A stretch of 64,000 bases of DNA. Origin: an uncultured Lachnospiraceae bacterium. GTDB taxonomy: Bacteria > Bacillota > Clostridia > Lachnospirales > Lachnospiraceae. Location of the stretch: the NCBI GenBank assembly GCA_902774915.1, contig CACYKH010000007.1, positions 1-64,000 of the forward strand, in the 5' to 3' direction. Positions 45,169 through 53,339 of the stretch are shown in pieces. Each line of letters begins with the position of its first letter. Position 1 is the first letter of the stretch. The translations under genes and the position numbers were made by a program. Under the pieces are notes generated by a model. That model was given only the letters and a program-made list of their open reading frames with translations. It was not told the DNA's origin and did not search any database.

Positions 45169-46443
45169 ATGGGTGATTCATCTAACGAAGTGAACAATTC
45201 AATACAGGATAAAGAACTTGAAAGAATCAGAAGGTCTATTCAAAAAAAGTCTGAAGCTTATGAAAAGATGCTTGCTAACAGGGATAGTTTTCTAGAGACT
45301 AACGATAAGAAACTTTCTAATGTTCGTGAGAGAAATGATGAGAGTCTGCAAAAAAGGAGAAAACGAACGGATGAGCGTATTGCCAGTAATAGAAAAAGGA
45401 TAGATGAAAGATATAAAGATTTACCTCCTGAGAGAAGGGAAAGGCTTCAGAAGTGGAAGGATAAAACGGATCAAAATCTTGCGAAACATAGAGAGAGACA
45501 CGATAAAGCAAGAACAATGCATCGTGACTTAGTTGATGACAGAAGAAAAAAACATGATGACAAAGTTAATAAGTATTTTGAAGAAGAAAGAATTAAGAAC
45601 GATAACCGTTTAAAGAGAATTCAAGGTAAGAATGGTAAACGTATAATAAGAATACGAAAAAGAGTGTTTTTTATTACGGTTATTCTTTTGTTCTTTGTCA
45701 TCCTGATGGTTGAAAGAATTGTTCCTTCTTCAAAACTAAAAAAAGAAGGAGTTATGGATGATACTCCTATCGAAGAGAAAATAGAAGTTGTGGATGAAAA
45801 AGAATATGCAACGCTGAAAGGTACTACTGAAGAACAGTTGCTATGGGATCTTCTGATGGAGCACTTTGATGGAAATAAAACAGCGGTTCTTGGAGTAATG
45901 TGTAATCTGAATTCTGAGTCAGAGCTCCATTCAAAAAACCTTGAGGATTATAATAATGAACTTTGGGGTATAGATGATGAAAACTATACTGAGAAGGTTA
46001 ATAGAAAGACTATAGATAAGAATGACTTTATGCAGTCCAGAATAAATAACATCTCCAATGGCTATTATAACAAGTATAATGAGTGGGTTAATAAGGATGG
46101 TGGATATGGCTACGCTCAATATACTTCTTTTGATAAGAAAATGCAGCTTTACCAATTTGCAGAAACATGGTTTGGCCCAGGCGGTGAAGGAGAGGATTAT
46201 AAGTTCAATATCGGTGATCCGGAAATGCAGGCGCATTTTATAGTATATCTACTTGAATCTGATGAGTATAAAGACATGGATTATATGATAAGAAATTCTC
46301 AGAGTGTGGTAGATTCCTGCTATTATTGGTTGAAAATGTATGAGATACCATATGACCCTTATAATGATGGGTACTATACGCTCGCTTTTGATAGGGCTGC
46401 TGCGGCTGATATTATAAAGGCTGCTTGTGATAGAGAGAAATAA
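45169..46443 (+). CDS. Membrane-anchored phage-tail-lysozyme-like wall hydrolase
   Basis: 424 residues. The first ~160 are very charged and coiled-coil-like (repeats of RxxRxDER / HRERHDKAR) and should stay in the cytoplasm. One membrane helix lies at ~166-184. A short linker leads to a ~200-residue extracytoplasmic domain with VLGVMCNLNSESELHS (probable catalytic E250) and GYGYAQYTSFDKKMQLYQFA, both matching the phage-tail lysozyme family. It would cut peptidoglycan glycan strands while anchored in the membrane. No other phage gene is nearby, so it looks domesticated. It lies between the GTPase and the permease fusion. Confidence 0.82.
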   Translation: MGDSSNEVNNSIQDKELERIRRSIQKKSEAYEKMLANRDSFLETNDKKLSNVRERNDESLQKRRKRTDERIASNRKRIDERYKDLPPERRERLQKWKDKTDQNLAKHRERHDKARTMHRDLVDDRRKKHDDKVNKYFEEERIKNDNRLKRIQGKNGKRIIRIRKRVFFITVILLFFVILMVERIVPSSKLKKEGVMDDTPIEEKIEVVDEKEYATLKGTTEEQLLWDLLMEHFDGNKTAVLGVMCNLNSESELHSKNLEDYNNELWGIDDENYTEKVNRKTIDKNDFMQSRINNISNGYYNKYNEWVNKDGGYGYAQYTSFDKKMQLYQFAETWFGPGGEGEDYKFNIGDPEMQAHFIVYLLESDEYKDMDYMIRNSQSVVDSCYYWLKMYEIPYDPYNDGYYTLAFDRAAAADIIKAACDREK

Positions 46444-46471
46444 TATAGATTGGGTTAGAATGGATTTCGTT

Positions 46472-48013
46472 ATGAAATATCGAAAGAAATATTTTATAAA
46501 AACTTTATATATGATTCTTTTGGTTCTTACTTCTTTACTGATTTTAAGTGCCTGCGATGAGAAGAAAGAAAAAGCTCTGGATGTTGAATCAGTCCAGGAT
46601 TTTAATAGTGAAGATTACACCATAGGTGTTGTTACTGGTTTTATTTTCGCTGAGGAGGTTAAGGAAAATCTTCCAAATGCGAATGTAAAGATATATGCCA
46701 ATCGTGAAGATGCATATAAGGGATTGATGGCTGGAGAGATAGATGGAATTGCGGATGATGAGCCGGTTGTCAGGTCCAGACTGAGAAATGATGATGCCAT
46801 AAAACTTGTTCCTGGATATGTAAAAAAGGCAGATTATTCTTTTATATTCCAGAAGAGTGAAAATGGTGAGAAGCTTAGCGGTGAGTTTAGTGATTATGTT
46901 TCCGAACTTAGATCAAGTGGGAAACTGGATTCTCTGGATGACAAATGGTTTGGAGAAGAAACGGATAATAAAATAAGCGATGATGCAAGTTCTCTTCCAA
47001 ATACTAATGGAAAGCTAAAAGTTGCTTACGATTCAGAAATTCCATTTGCGTACAGTTCAGGCGGAAAGCCTACGGGTTATGAAATCGATATTATAATTGG
47101 TTTTTGCGAAAAATATGGATATGCTCTTGAATTAGTTAATGACAGTTTTGTTAATCTATTTAGCGGGGTTTCGTCCGGAGAGTATGATGCGGCATGTAAT
47201 GGTATTACCATTACAGAGTCCCGTAAGGAAAGCTTCAATTTTGGCGCTCCAGATTATAATGGCGGAACTTGCATTTATGTTAAAGCTGTAGTTGATGGGG
47301 CTGAAGAATTACAGAAAAGTGATACTATTTCTAATAGCTTCAAGAATACCTTCGTGAATAATGGCAGATATAAACTTTTCCTTAATGGAATTCTTATAAC
47401 TATTATTATAGTTCTTTCAGCGCTGGTGGGTGGAATTATTCTCGGAATAATCATGTATATGTATGGTAAGAGAGGTTATCCACTTGTAAGGCTTATAATC
47501 AGGATAATAACAGGATTAATACATTGCATACCTGTTGTTATGATTGTGATGCTTGTATACTACAGTTTCTATAATCATATGGCTGTTGGCGGAATGCTTG
47601 CTTCACAGATTGCATTTATCCTTTATTTTGCTGATGAGATTTATATGATGATTGAAAGGCATGCAATAAAAAGGAAAGATGATGAGGAAGACAAGTATAA
47701 CCTGCAGGATAAATACAGACTTGAATTTATAGATACTAAAGAATTCTTCCATATTCTATTTAAGGATAAGGAAGAGATTGTGGAAGATTTTAGAGAAAGA
47801 GTTGTTACTTTGATCAAAATGACAGCAGTTGTTGGCTATGTTACTACTCAGGATATGACGAGGATATTTGATGTTATTCGTTTGGAAAGTAAGGAGACAA
47901 TGATTCCTCTTGTGGCGACAACTATTGCCTACTTCCTGCTTATAGCAGTTGTGATAGCTATTATAAATCGAATTAATATTCGTTCGAAAAAAGATGAAAA
48001 TAGCACCGATTAA
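46472..48013 (+). CDS. Lipoprotein/permease fusion with swapped solute-binding lobes, ABC-importer-like
   Basis: 513 residues from the ATG at 46472, where the signal peptide and lipobox LSAC (C28) begin correctly; earlier in-frame starts overlap the upstream gene. Residues 48-162 match the second lobe of an SBP_bac_3 domain (YTIGVVTGF to DKWFGE). Residues 180-272 match the first lobe (KLKVAYDSEIPFAY to NGGTCIYVK), so the lobe order is reversed. The rest is a permease-like membrane domain (~303-330, ~340-365, ~372-390, ~480-500) ending VTLIKMTAVVGYVTTQDMTR. The usual EAA coupling loop is replaced by a Lys/Asp/Glu-rich stretch (~397-440). No ATPase gene is adjacent. It may sense amino acids rather than import them. 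Confidence 0.8.
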   Translation: MKYRKKYFIKTLYMILLVLTSLLILSACDEKKEKALDVESVQDFNSEDYTIGVVTGFIFAEEVKENLPNANVKIYANREDAYKGLMAGEIDGIADDEPVVRSRLRNDDAIKLVPGYVKKADYSFIFQKSENGEKLSGEFSDYVSELRSSGKLDSLDDKWFGEETDNKISDDASSLPNTNGKLKVAYDSEIPFAYSSGGKPTGYEIDIIIGFCEKYGYALELVNDSFVNLFSGVSSGEYDAACNGITITESRKESFNFGAPDYNGGTCIYVKAVVDGAEELQKSDTISNSFKNTFVNNGRYKLFLNGILITIIIVLSALVGGIILGIIMYMYGKRGYPLVRLIIRIITGLIHCIPVVMIVMLVYYSFYNHMAVGGMLASQIAFILYFADEIYMMIERHAIKRKDDEEDKYNLQDKYRLEFIDTKEFFHILFKDKEEIVEDFRERVVTLIKMTAVVGYVTTQDMTRIFDVIRLESKETMIPLVATTIAYFLLIAVVIAIINRINIRSKKDENSTD

Positions 48014-48029
48014 TACGGTACTATTTTTG

Positions 48030-48061
48030 TTGTCCTTTTGTTGCGATTTTGGGTATATAAT
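48030..48061 (+). promoter_or_regulatory. Candidate promoter of the CTTTTGTT type
   Basis: TTGTCC (48030-48035), CTTTTGTT, and TATAAT (48056-48061) with the same 20-base spacing seen at 4877 and 58625. Confidence 0.5.
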
Positions 48062-48095
48062 AAAATTAGTTAGTTTTTTTGTAGGAGGTAGGTGT

Positions 48096-48515
48096 ATGAA
48101 AAAGGGGTTAATATTAAAGATAATTGTAACTATACTTCAGATAATAATTATTCCGTGTTGTATAGTTGACAGTTGGGCAACAGTCTATACTGATCAAACT
48201 GGTAATTATTTTGATTTCAATTTTATAGATGCGGTGGAACTATTTGGTTCTGACTATCTTGCTACAGGGTTAGTCTGGATATTTGCTGTGGTTGTTATTA
48301 TAATGATCTGGACACCGGCTAGAAAGACGGCATTTATACCAGCAATACTACAAACATTGATTTTCATAATATCTATAATTAGTGTGATATCAAATGAGAA
48401 TGCAGAAATAAAATTCTTTGCATTTATACATGCAGGCATAGCAGTTGTGGCATTGGTTGTCTGTATAATAGCTGGAGTGACAGTAAAAACTGAAACAGCA
48501 GAACAAACTGAATAA
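48096..48515 (+). CDS. Small membrane protein, unknown
   Basis: 139 residues from the ATG at 48096, preceded by TAGGAGG; the longer upstream frame overlaps the previous gene. Four hydrophobic segments (~6-25, ~52-68, ~74-94, ~105-128) with an acidic-Thr C-terminus (TETAEQTE). The first loop holds DSWATVYTDQTGNYFDF. No family recognised. It has its own promoter and terminator. Confidence 0.75.
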   Translation: MKKGLILKIIVTILQIIIIPCCIVDSWATVYTDQTGNYFDFNFIDAVELFGSDYLATGLVWIFAVVVIIMIWTPARKTAFIPAILQTLIFIISIISVISNENAEIKFFAFIHAGIAVVALVVCIIAGVTVKTETAEQTE

Positions 48516-48521
48516 GATGGA

Positions 48522-48559
48522 AAAAGAGTGCATATTATGAATGAAGTGCACTCTTTTTT
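48522..48559 (+). terminator. Intrinsic terminator
   Basis: An 11-bp perfect stem AAAAGAGTGCA/TGCACTCTTTT with a 14-base loop, followed by T residues. Confidence 0.88.
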
Positions 48560-48567
48560 CTTAATTC

Positions 48568-48596
48568 TTGCAATCGTTTTAAGTTGCTAGTATAAT
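48568..48596 (+). promoter_or_regulatory. Promoter of the yhaO-yhaN-like operon
   Basis: TTGCAA (48568-48573) and TATAAT (48591-48596) with a 17-base spacer. Confidence 0.82.
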
Positions 48597-48658
48597 TAGG
48601 TGGTTAGTGATTTAGAACGATTAACAGCTGCTTATCGTGGCTGAAAAAGGAAAGTATT

Positions 48659-49723
48659 ATGAAGTTTATTCATATTGCGGATGTTCATCTTTTTGCTACT
48701 CCTGATGCGGAGTTTGAGTGGGGAGAGAACAGACCAAAGGAAATAGAAGAGACATTTGAAAAGGTCATCGATGCCTGTAACGAAAAGGACATCGATCTTT
48801 TGCTGATAGCAGGAAATCTTTTTGATAGATCTCCATCGGTTGAAGACCTTATATTTGTAGATGAGAAGCTGGCAAGACTTGAGAAGACAAGAACTGTAAT
48901 TCTTTCTGGCTCTGATGATTACATTAAACCAGAGAGTGAAAGCGCTGCATATAAATTCAGATCAAGAACAGTAATGCTTCCAGCTGACAAAACTACAAAT
49001 GCTTATCTTCGTGGAATAAACACATGTGTTACAGGCTATAGCTACGGCAAGTCTGAATACAGAGAACATATTTTAGAAAACATTGATCCGGGTCGTGAAG
49101 ATGCCATCAACATTCTTCTTGGTCATGGTGGTGATAAGAATCATATGCCATTCAAGAAGGAAAAGCTTGCATCCAAGGGATTTGATTATGTGGCTATGGG
49201 TTACATCCGCAGACCAGTTCATATCCTGAAGAACCGTATGGCTTATGCTGGTTCTCCTGAGCCACTTGGACCAAAGGAAACAGGCCGCCATGGTTATGTA
49301 CTTGGTGAGATAAATGACAGTGGCACAAAGATTACATGGTGCCCAATAGCCCAGAGAAATTATGTGGATATCAGCATTACCATGAGCCCAGAGCTTACAT
49401 CTGAGGAGATTACAAAAAATCTTGAGGATAAGCTCCTTAAGCTGGGTAATGCAAATATATATAGAATTATTCTTAGAGGTTTTTCTAAGGATAATATGAG
49501 CTTCGATCTTTCTCGTATAAAGAATAGATATAACATCTATGAGATTCTGAATATGACTATTTCAGATGATGACGAGAAGATGCTCAGAGTTGAGAATGAG
49601 AAAAATATGATGGGAAGCTTTATCCGTGAAGTAAACGGAAGCTACACTGTAGATGAAAGAATCCGCAGCAAGGCTCTTAGGTATGGTATGGAAGCGCTCA
49701 TTATGGCAGGAGAAGAAAGATAA
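48659..49723 (+). CDS. YhaO/SbcD-like metallophosphoesterase with degenerate active site
   Basis: 354 residues with the YhaO/SbcD layout, a DNA-repair nuclease partner of an SMC-like ATPase. The first metal motif is kept (D8 and H10 in ADVHL), and so is GHGGD around H156. Other ligands are changed: GDxxD reads G-N53-LFD, GNHD reads GSDD (84-87), and GHxH reads G-Y182-I-R184. These positions bind the two catalytic metals in active relatives, so nuclease activity is doubtful. The ATPase partner begins immediately at its stop codon. The protein is otherwise intact, so it is probably a structural pseudo-nuclease rather than a pseudogene. Confidence 0.85.
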   Translation: MKFIHIADVHLFATPDAEFEWGENRPKEIEETFEKVIDACNEKDIDLLLIAGNLFDRSPSVEDLIFVDEKLARLEKTRTVILSGSDDYIKPESESAAYKFRSRTVMLPADKTTNAYLRGINTCVTGYSYGKSEYREHILENIDPGREDAINILLGHGGDKNHMPFKKEKLASKGFDYVAMGYIRRPVHILKNRMAYAGSPEPLGPKETGRHGYVLGEINDSGTKITWCPIAQRNYVDISITMSPELTSEEITKNLEDKLLKLGNANIYRIILRGFSKDNMSFDLSRIKNRYNIYEILNMTISDDDEKMLRVENEKNMMGSFIREVNGSYTVDERIRSKALRYGMEALIMAGEER

Positions 49724-51460
49724 ATGTATCTTACAAAGCTTTTAATTAGAGACTTTGGAAAATTTCATAATAAAAGCATGGATCTCCAGCAGGGTGTGAA
49801 TATCATTTATGGTGCTGAGGAATCCGGCAAGTCCACAGTTAGAGACTTCCTGATTGGTCTTATGTATGGTATTCCTCGTAGAGAAGGAATTACAAGAGTA
49901 AGGTCCAACTATGAACTTCGTAAACCAAATAATGGTTCGGGTTATTCAGGAACTGCTTATCTGAGAGATGATGATAAGACTTACCTTGTAGATAGAACAT
50001 TCCTTGCAGGTGCAAAAAAAGCTTCTGTTCTAGATGTAAATTCAGGTAGAGATGTTCGTCTTGTAAATACAGATACTATTTGTGGAACTCTTTGCGAAAC
50101 AGATAAGAATACTTATCTTGATACCAAGTGTATTATTGGTGACGAGGAAGCAAGTGGTAAGAAGAACCTTAAGGAGTATCTTACAAATATTACTCTTACA
50201 GGTACATCCAACATTGATAAAGTTAAGGCTATCAAGTATTTGGAAGAAGAGAAAAAGGCGCACATTCCAAAGCCACTTATCAGAAGACTGGATGAGCTTG
50301 ATGAAAGAATTTCCGAGTACGATACTGTCGATGACGAGATTGAGGCAGTTGAAACTGAAATAAAGACTCTTAACGAAGAGTTTGTTATGGAGGCAGAAAG
50401 ACGTAAGAGAGTTGCGAGACGTCTTGTAGAGAATGAAGATGGAACGGTAACTTACGAAAATGATGCCACCATAGATGAGAAGATAGACCGAATTACAGAG
50501 CGTGAAACAAACTATGCTCCTACCGATCAGGATATCGATAGAGAAGAAAAGGCTCGTAAAGAAAAGATTAAGAAAGAAAAAGCGGATGTTAAGTTTACAG
50601 ACCGTATCCCAGTAATTCTTCTTAGTGGTGTTGCAGTAATCCTTATTATTGCAGCTATCGTGTATATTCTTCCATTTGAGGATTTGATCAGAAAGCTGTT
50701 CGTTGTATTTACTGCAATATTTGTTGCGATAACTATCATCGATGGCTTTAAATCCAAAGGCTTCTTTGATTCGAATCAGGAAGAAGAAACGCCTGATGAA
50801 GATGAGTTTAATAAGGTTCTCGAAGAGCTGAAGGAAGAGGCCGAGGAGCAGGAAGAGATAGAATTTGATATGACCTTTGCTAAGGAATATCAGGAAAAGA
50901 AGGCTGCTCTCAAAGAGAAGGAAGATGCACTCCTTCAGAGACGTAATGAAAGAAATCAGCTTCGTCATGAATTTGATTCTGTATTCAAGAAGAAGAGCGA
51001 ACTTGAGGACGAGATCAAGGCTATTGATTTTGCAATAGCAAAGATTAATTCTCTTTCAGAGAAGTTTAGAGAAGATGCATTCAAGAATCTTCTCAGTAAT
51101 GTTTCAAGATATATAAAGAGTCTGACACAGGGACAGTTCAGCGAGCTTACATTTGACGAAAAGGGAAATATAATCCTTCGCGCTGACTATGGTTATGTAC
51201 CAATTAATAATCTTACAGATATGGATGCGGGAAAGGTATTCCTTGCTGTAAGACTTAGTATTTCAAAGTATCTGGCAAAAGAAAAGCTGCCACTTATAAT
51301 TGATGGTACTTCAATGCTGGAGAGTGCTTCTGAGGTTAAGTCGCTGGTTGACTGCCTCGCAGATATGAATGAAGAACAGATTATAATCCTGACAGATGAC
51401 TGGGGAATGGACTCAGTATTTAAGGGTAGAGGAATTGAGACTAACCTGATCAAGCTGTAA
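49724..51460 (+). CDS. YhaN/SbcC-like AAA ATPase, short and with degenerate signature
   Basis: 578 residues. The N-terminal half-site has the Walker A GAEESGKST (30-38) after LLIRDFGKFHNKS, standard for YhaN/SbcC. A coiled-coil region is interrupted by two membrane helices (~290-340), as in YhaN, but is much shorter than in the ~960-residue B. subtilis protein. In the C-terminal half-site the ABC signature (LSxGxxxQ) is replaced by LTDMDAGKV, and Walker B reads LPLIID527-G528 instead of a double Asp. ATP may still bind, but hydrolysis looks impaired. It forms an operon with the preceding phosphoesterase; their stop and start codons are adjacent. Confidence 0.83.
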   Translation: MYLTKLLIRDFGKFHNKSMDLQQGVNIIYGAEESGKSTVRDFLIGLMYGIPRREGITRVRSNYELRKPNNGSGYSGTAYLRDDDKTYLVDRTFLAGAKKASVLDVNSGRDVRLVNTDTICGTLCETDKNTYLDTKCIIGDEEASGKKNLKEYLTNITLTGTSNIDKVKAIKYLEEEKKAHIPKPLIRRLDELDERISEYDTVDDEIEAVETEIKTLNEEFVMEAERRKRVARRLVENEDGTVTYENDATIDEKIDRITERETNYAPTDQDIDREEKARKEKIKKEKADVKFTDRIPVILLSGVAVILIIAAIVYILPFEDLIRKLFVVFTAIFVAITIIDGFKSKGFFDSNQEEETPDEDEFNKVLEELKEEAEEQEEIEFDMTFAKEYQEKKAALKEKEDALLQRRNERNQLRHEFDSVFKKKSELEDEIKAIDFAIAKINSLSEKFREDAFKNLLSNVSRYIKSLTQGQFSELTFDEKGNIILRADYGYVPINNLTDMDAGKVFLAVRLSISKYLAKEKLPLIIDGTSMLESASEVKSLVDCLADMNEEQIIILTDDWGMDSVFKGRGIETNLIKL

Positions 51461-51487
51461 AGCAAGATCAGGTTAGAATTTTTTTGA
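51441..51487 (+). terminator. Terminator overlapping the end of the yhaN-like gene
   Basis: CTAACCTGATC (51441-51451, in the coding end) pairs perfectly with GATCAGGTTAG (51466-51476), with the stop codon in the loop. AATTTTTTTTG follows. Confidence 0.83.
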
Positions 51488-51500
51488 GGACTGATAAAGA

Positions 51501-52412
51501 ATGAGAATTATAGATTTTCACACGCATACATTTCCAGATAAACTAGCGGAGGCAGCGCTTGAATCACTTCAGAATTCTAGCGAGAGCAGAGCTCATACAG
51601 ACGGAACTATAGATGGACTGAGAGAATCAATGGAGATTGCAGGGATTGAGCAGTCTATTGTGCTTCCTGTTGTAACAAATCCGGATAAGGCATTTTCAAT
51701 GAATAGTTATGCCGCTAAAGTCAATGAATCCTTTGAGGAAACAGGAGTTTTTTCTATCGGCGGTATTCATCCGGAAACGCCGAATATAAAGAATGTGCTT
51801 AAAGATATTAAGAACATGGGCTTAAAGGGAGTTAAGCTGCATCCGGATTATTATGGTGTGATGTTCAATGATATCAAGATGAAGAGGATTATCGATACAG
51901 CGTCGGAGCTTGGCCTGTTTGTTATCACCCATGCGGGAATGGACATTGGCCTTTATCCACCTATATGCTGTACCCTGGATTCCATTCTTGATGTGATGGA
52001 GGATGTTAAACCTGAAACTCTTGTTCTGGCACATATGGGTGGATGGATGAACTGGGAAGAGGTTACTGAAGTTCTTGCTCCTAAGTTCAAAGAATATAAT
52101 AAAAAATATGATGATGCTGGAGAAAAGGGAAAGGGTATTTTCTTAGATACTGCCTTTTCTATAGGTGAGATCGACTGGCTTGTAGCTGATATGCATAGGG
52201 ACTATCATCAGATGTCAGATGAACAGTTTATAAAGATGGTGAGTGCATTTGGAGCGGACAGAATCCTCTTTGCGACGGACAGTCCGTGGGCTGATCAGAA
52301 AGACTATGTGGACAGAATTAAGTCCATGATTCTTGGCTCATTTGAAGATGGTGAAGAGATGCTAGAACAGATATATTATAAAAATGCCGAGAGAGTGTTA
52401 TCCAAGCGGTAA
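51501..52412 (+). CDS. Amidohydrolase-2 family metal-dependent hydrolase
   Basis: 303 residues of the ACMSD-like amidohydrolase_2 family. Metal-binding motif IDFHTHTF is at the start, GVKLHPDYYGV near 110, HAG near 140, LAHMGGWMNWE near 175, and the final Asp in FATDSPWADQ near 255. Members are zinc-dependent hydrolases or decarboxylases of varied small molecules; the substrate cannot be told. It sits between terminators as a single gene, 40 bases after the yhaN-like gene. Confidence 0.86.
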   Translation: MRIIDFHTHTFPDKLAEAALESLQNSSESRAHTDGTIDGLRESMEIAGIEQSIVLPVVTNPDKAFSMNSYAAKVNESFEETGVFSIGGIHPETPNIKNVLKDIKNMGLKGVKLHPDYYGVMFNDIKMKRIIDTASELGLFVITHAGMDIGLYPPICCTLDSILDVMEDVKPETLVLAHMGGWMNWEEVTEVLAPKFKEYNKKYDDAGEKGKGIFLDTAFSIGEIDWLVADMHRDYHQMSDEQFIKMVSAFGADRILFATDSPWADQKDYVDRIKSMILGSFEDGEEMLEQIYYKNAERVLSKR

Positions 52413-52451
52413 TTCACCTTTATTTTTAGCCATTTTTTGCCTTTCGATTGC

Positions 52452-52480
52452 TTGATTTTATATGTGATTTAAAGTATACT
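52452..52480 (+). promoter_or_regulatory. suf operon promoter
   Basis: TTGATT (52452-52457) and TATACT (52475-52480) with a 17-base spacer. It implies a leader of about 100 bases before sufC. Confidence 0.78.
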
Positions 52481-52483
52481 AAG

Positions 52484-52532
52484 TAGATGGTGCGTTAGAC
52501 CTATTTAATTGATAGGTAATCGCCGCCATCTA
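52484..52532 (+). promoter_or_regulatory. Structured leader of the suf operon
   Basis: The outer helix TAGATGG (52484-52490) pairs with CCATCTA (52526-52532), with further GCG/CGC pairing inside. The inner helix ACCTAT pairs with ATAGGT around loop TTAATTG. TTTTGTATTT follows. It could act as an attenuator or a ligand-responsive leader; no known riboswitch class is recognised. Confidence 0.55.
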
Positions 52533-52588
52533 TTTTGTATTTATCGGAGTTTTTCTTCGATTGCCATATAAAAAAACGGAGGAAAGAA

Positions 52589-53329
52589 ATGGCTGAATTA
52601 TTAAAAGTTACAGATTTACACGTTAGTGTGGCTGAGACAGAAATACTTCATGGTGTAAACCTTGTAGTAAACCCTGGCGAAACACACGTTATCATGGGAC
52701 CTAATGGCGCTGGTAAGTCAACACTTGGCTACTCCATCATGGGTAACCCAAATTATGAAGTTGGTAAGGGAAGCATCTTCTTCAAGGGTGAGGATATCAC
52801 TGATGAGGAAACATCTGACAGAGCGAAGGCAGGTATTTTCCTTTCATTCCAGAATCCTATTGAGGTGCCTGGCATTTCCCTTTCAAACTTTATCAGAAAT
52901 GCTGTTGATACCAAGACTGGTACAAGAGCTAGACTCTGGGATTTCCGTAAGAGTCTTGAGAAGCAGATGGAACTTCTCAACATGGATAAGTCTTACGCAG
53001 ACAGAGACCTGAATGTAGGTTTCTCAGGTGGTGAGAAAAAGAAGGCTGAGATTCTTCAGATGCTGATGATGAAGCCTGATCTCGCTATTCTTGATGAGAC
53101 AGATTCAGGACTTGACGTTGATGCAGTTAGAACTGTATCTGATGGTGTTAAGGCCTTCCATGAAAATGGTGATGGAGCTCTTATTATCATCACTCATAGT
53201 ACACGTATTCTTGAAGCGCTTAAGGTTGATTACACTCATATTCTTGTGGATGGAAAGATTGTAGAGACTGGAGATGCTTCACTCGTAGACGAAATTAATG
53301 CTAACGGTTTTGAAAGATTTGTAAAATAA
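52589..53329 (+). CDS. sufC: Fe-S cluster assembly ATPase SufC
   Basis: 246 residues, an ABC-type ATPase that works with SufB and SufD to build iron-sulfur clusters. Walker A GPNGAGKST is near 37-45, the signature is VGFSGGEKKKAE, Walker B is LAILDETDSGLDVD, and the switch His is in IITHSTRI. I chose the ATG at 52589 because GGAGGAAAG precedes it; the longer frame lacks this. It is first gene of the suf operon, and sufB follows after 10 bases. Confidence 0.96.
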   Translation: MAELLKVTDLHVSVAETEILHGVNLVVNPGETHVIMGPNGAGKSTLGYSIMGNPNYEVGKGSIFFKGEDITDEETSDRAKAGIFLSFQNPIEVPGISLSNFIRNAVDTKTGTRARLWDFRKSLEKQMELLNMDKSYADRDLNVGFSGGEKKKAEILQMLMMKPDLAILDETDSGLDVDAVRTVSDGVKAFHENGDGALIIITHSTRILEALKVDYTHILVDGKIVETGDASLVDEINANGFERFVK

Positions 53330-53339
53330 GGATAAGGAA

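Noticed and set aside
45169-46443. Prophage remnant suggested by the phage-tail-lysozyme domain
   Set aside because: No capsid, tail, portal, integrase or lysis gene lies nearby. The coiled coil and membrane helix indicate a cellular, anchored protein.
50042-50968. 308-codon minus-strand frame opposite the yhaN-like gene
   Set aside because: It is a mirror of the Glu/Lys-rich coiled coil, giving a Phe/Leu-rich frame. No start signal is present.
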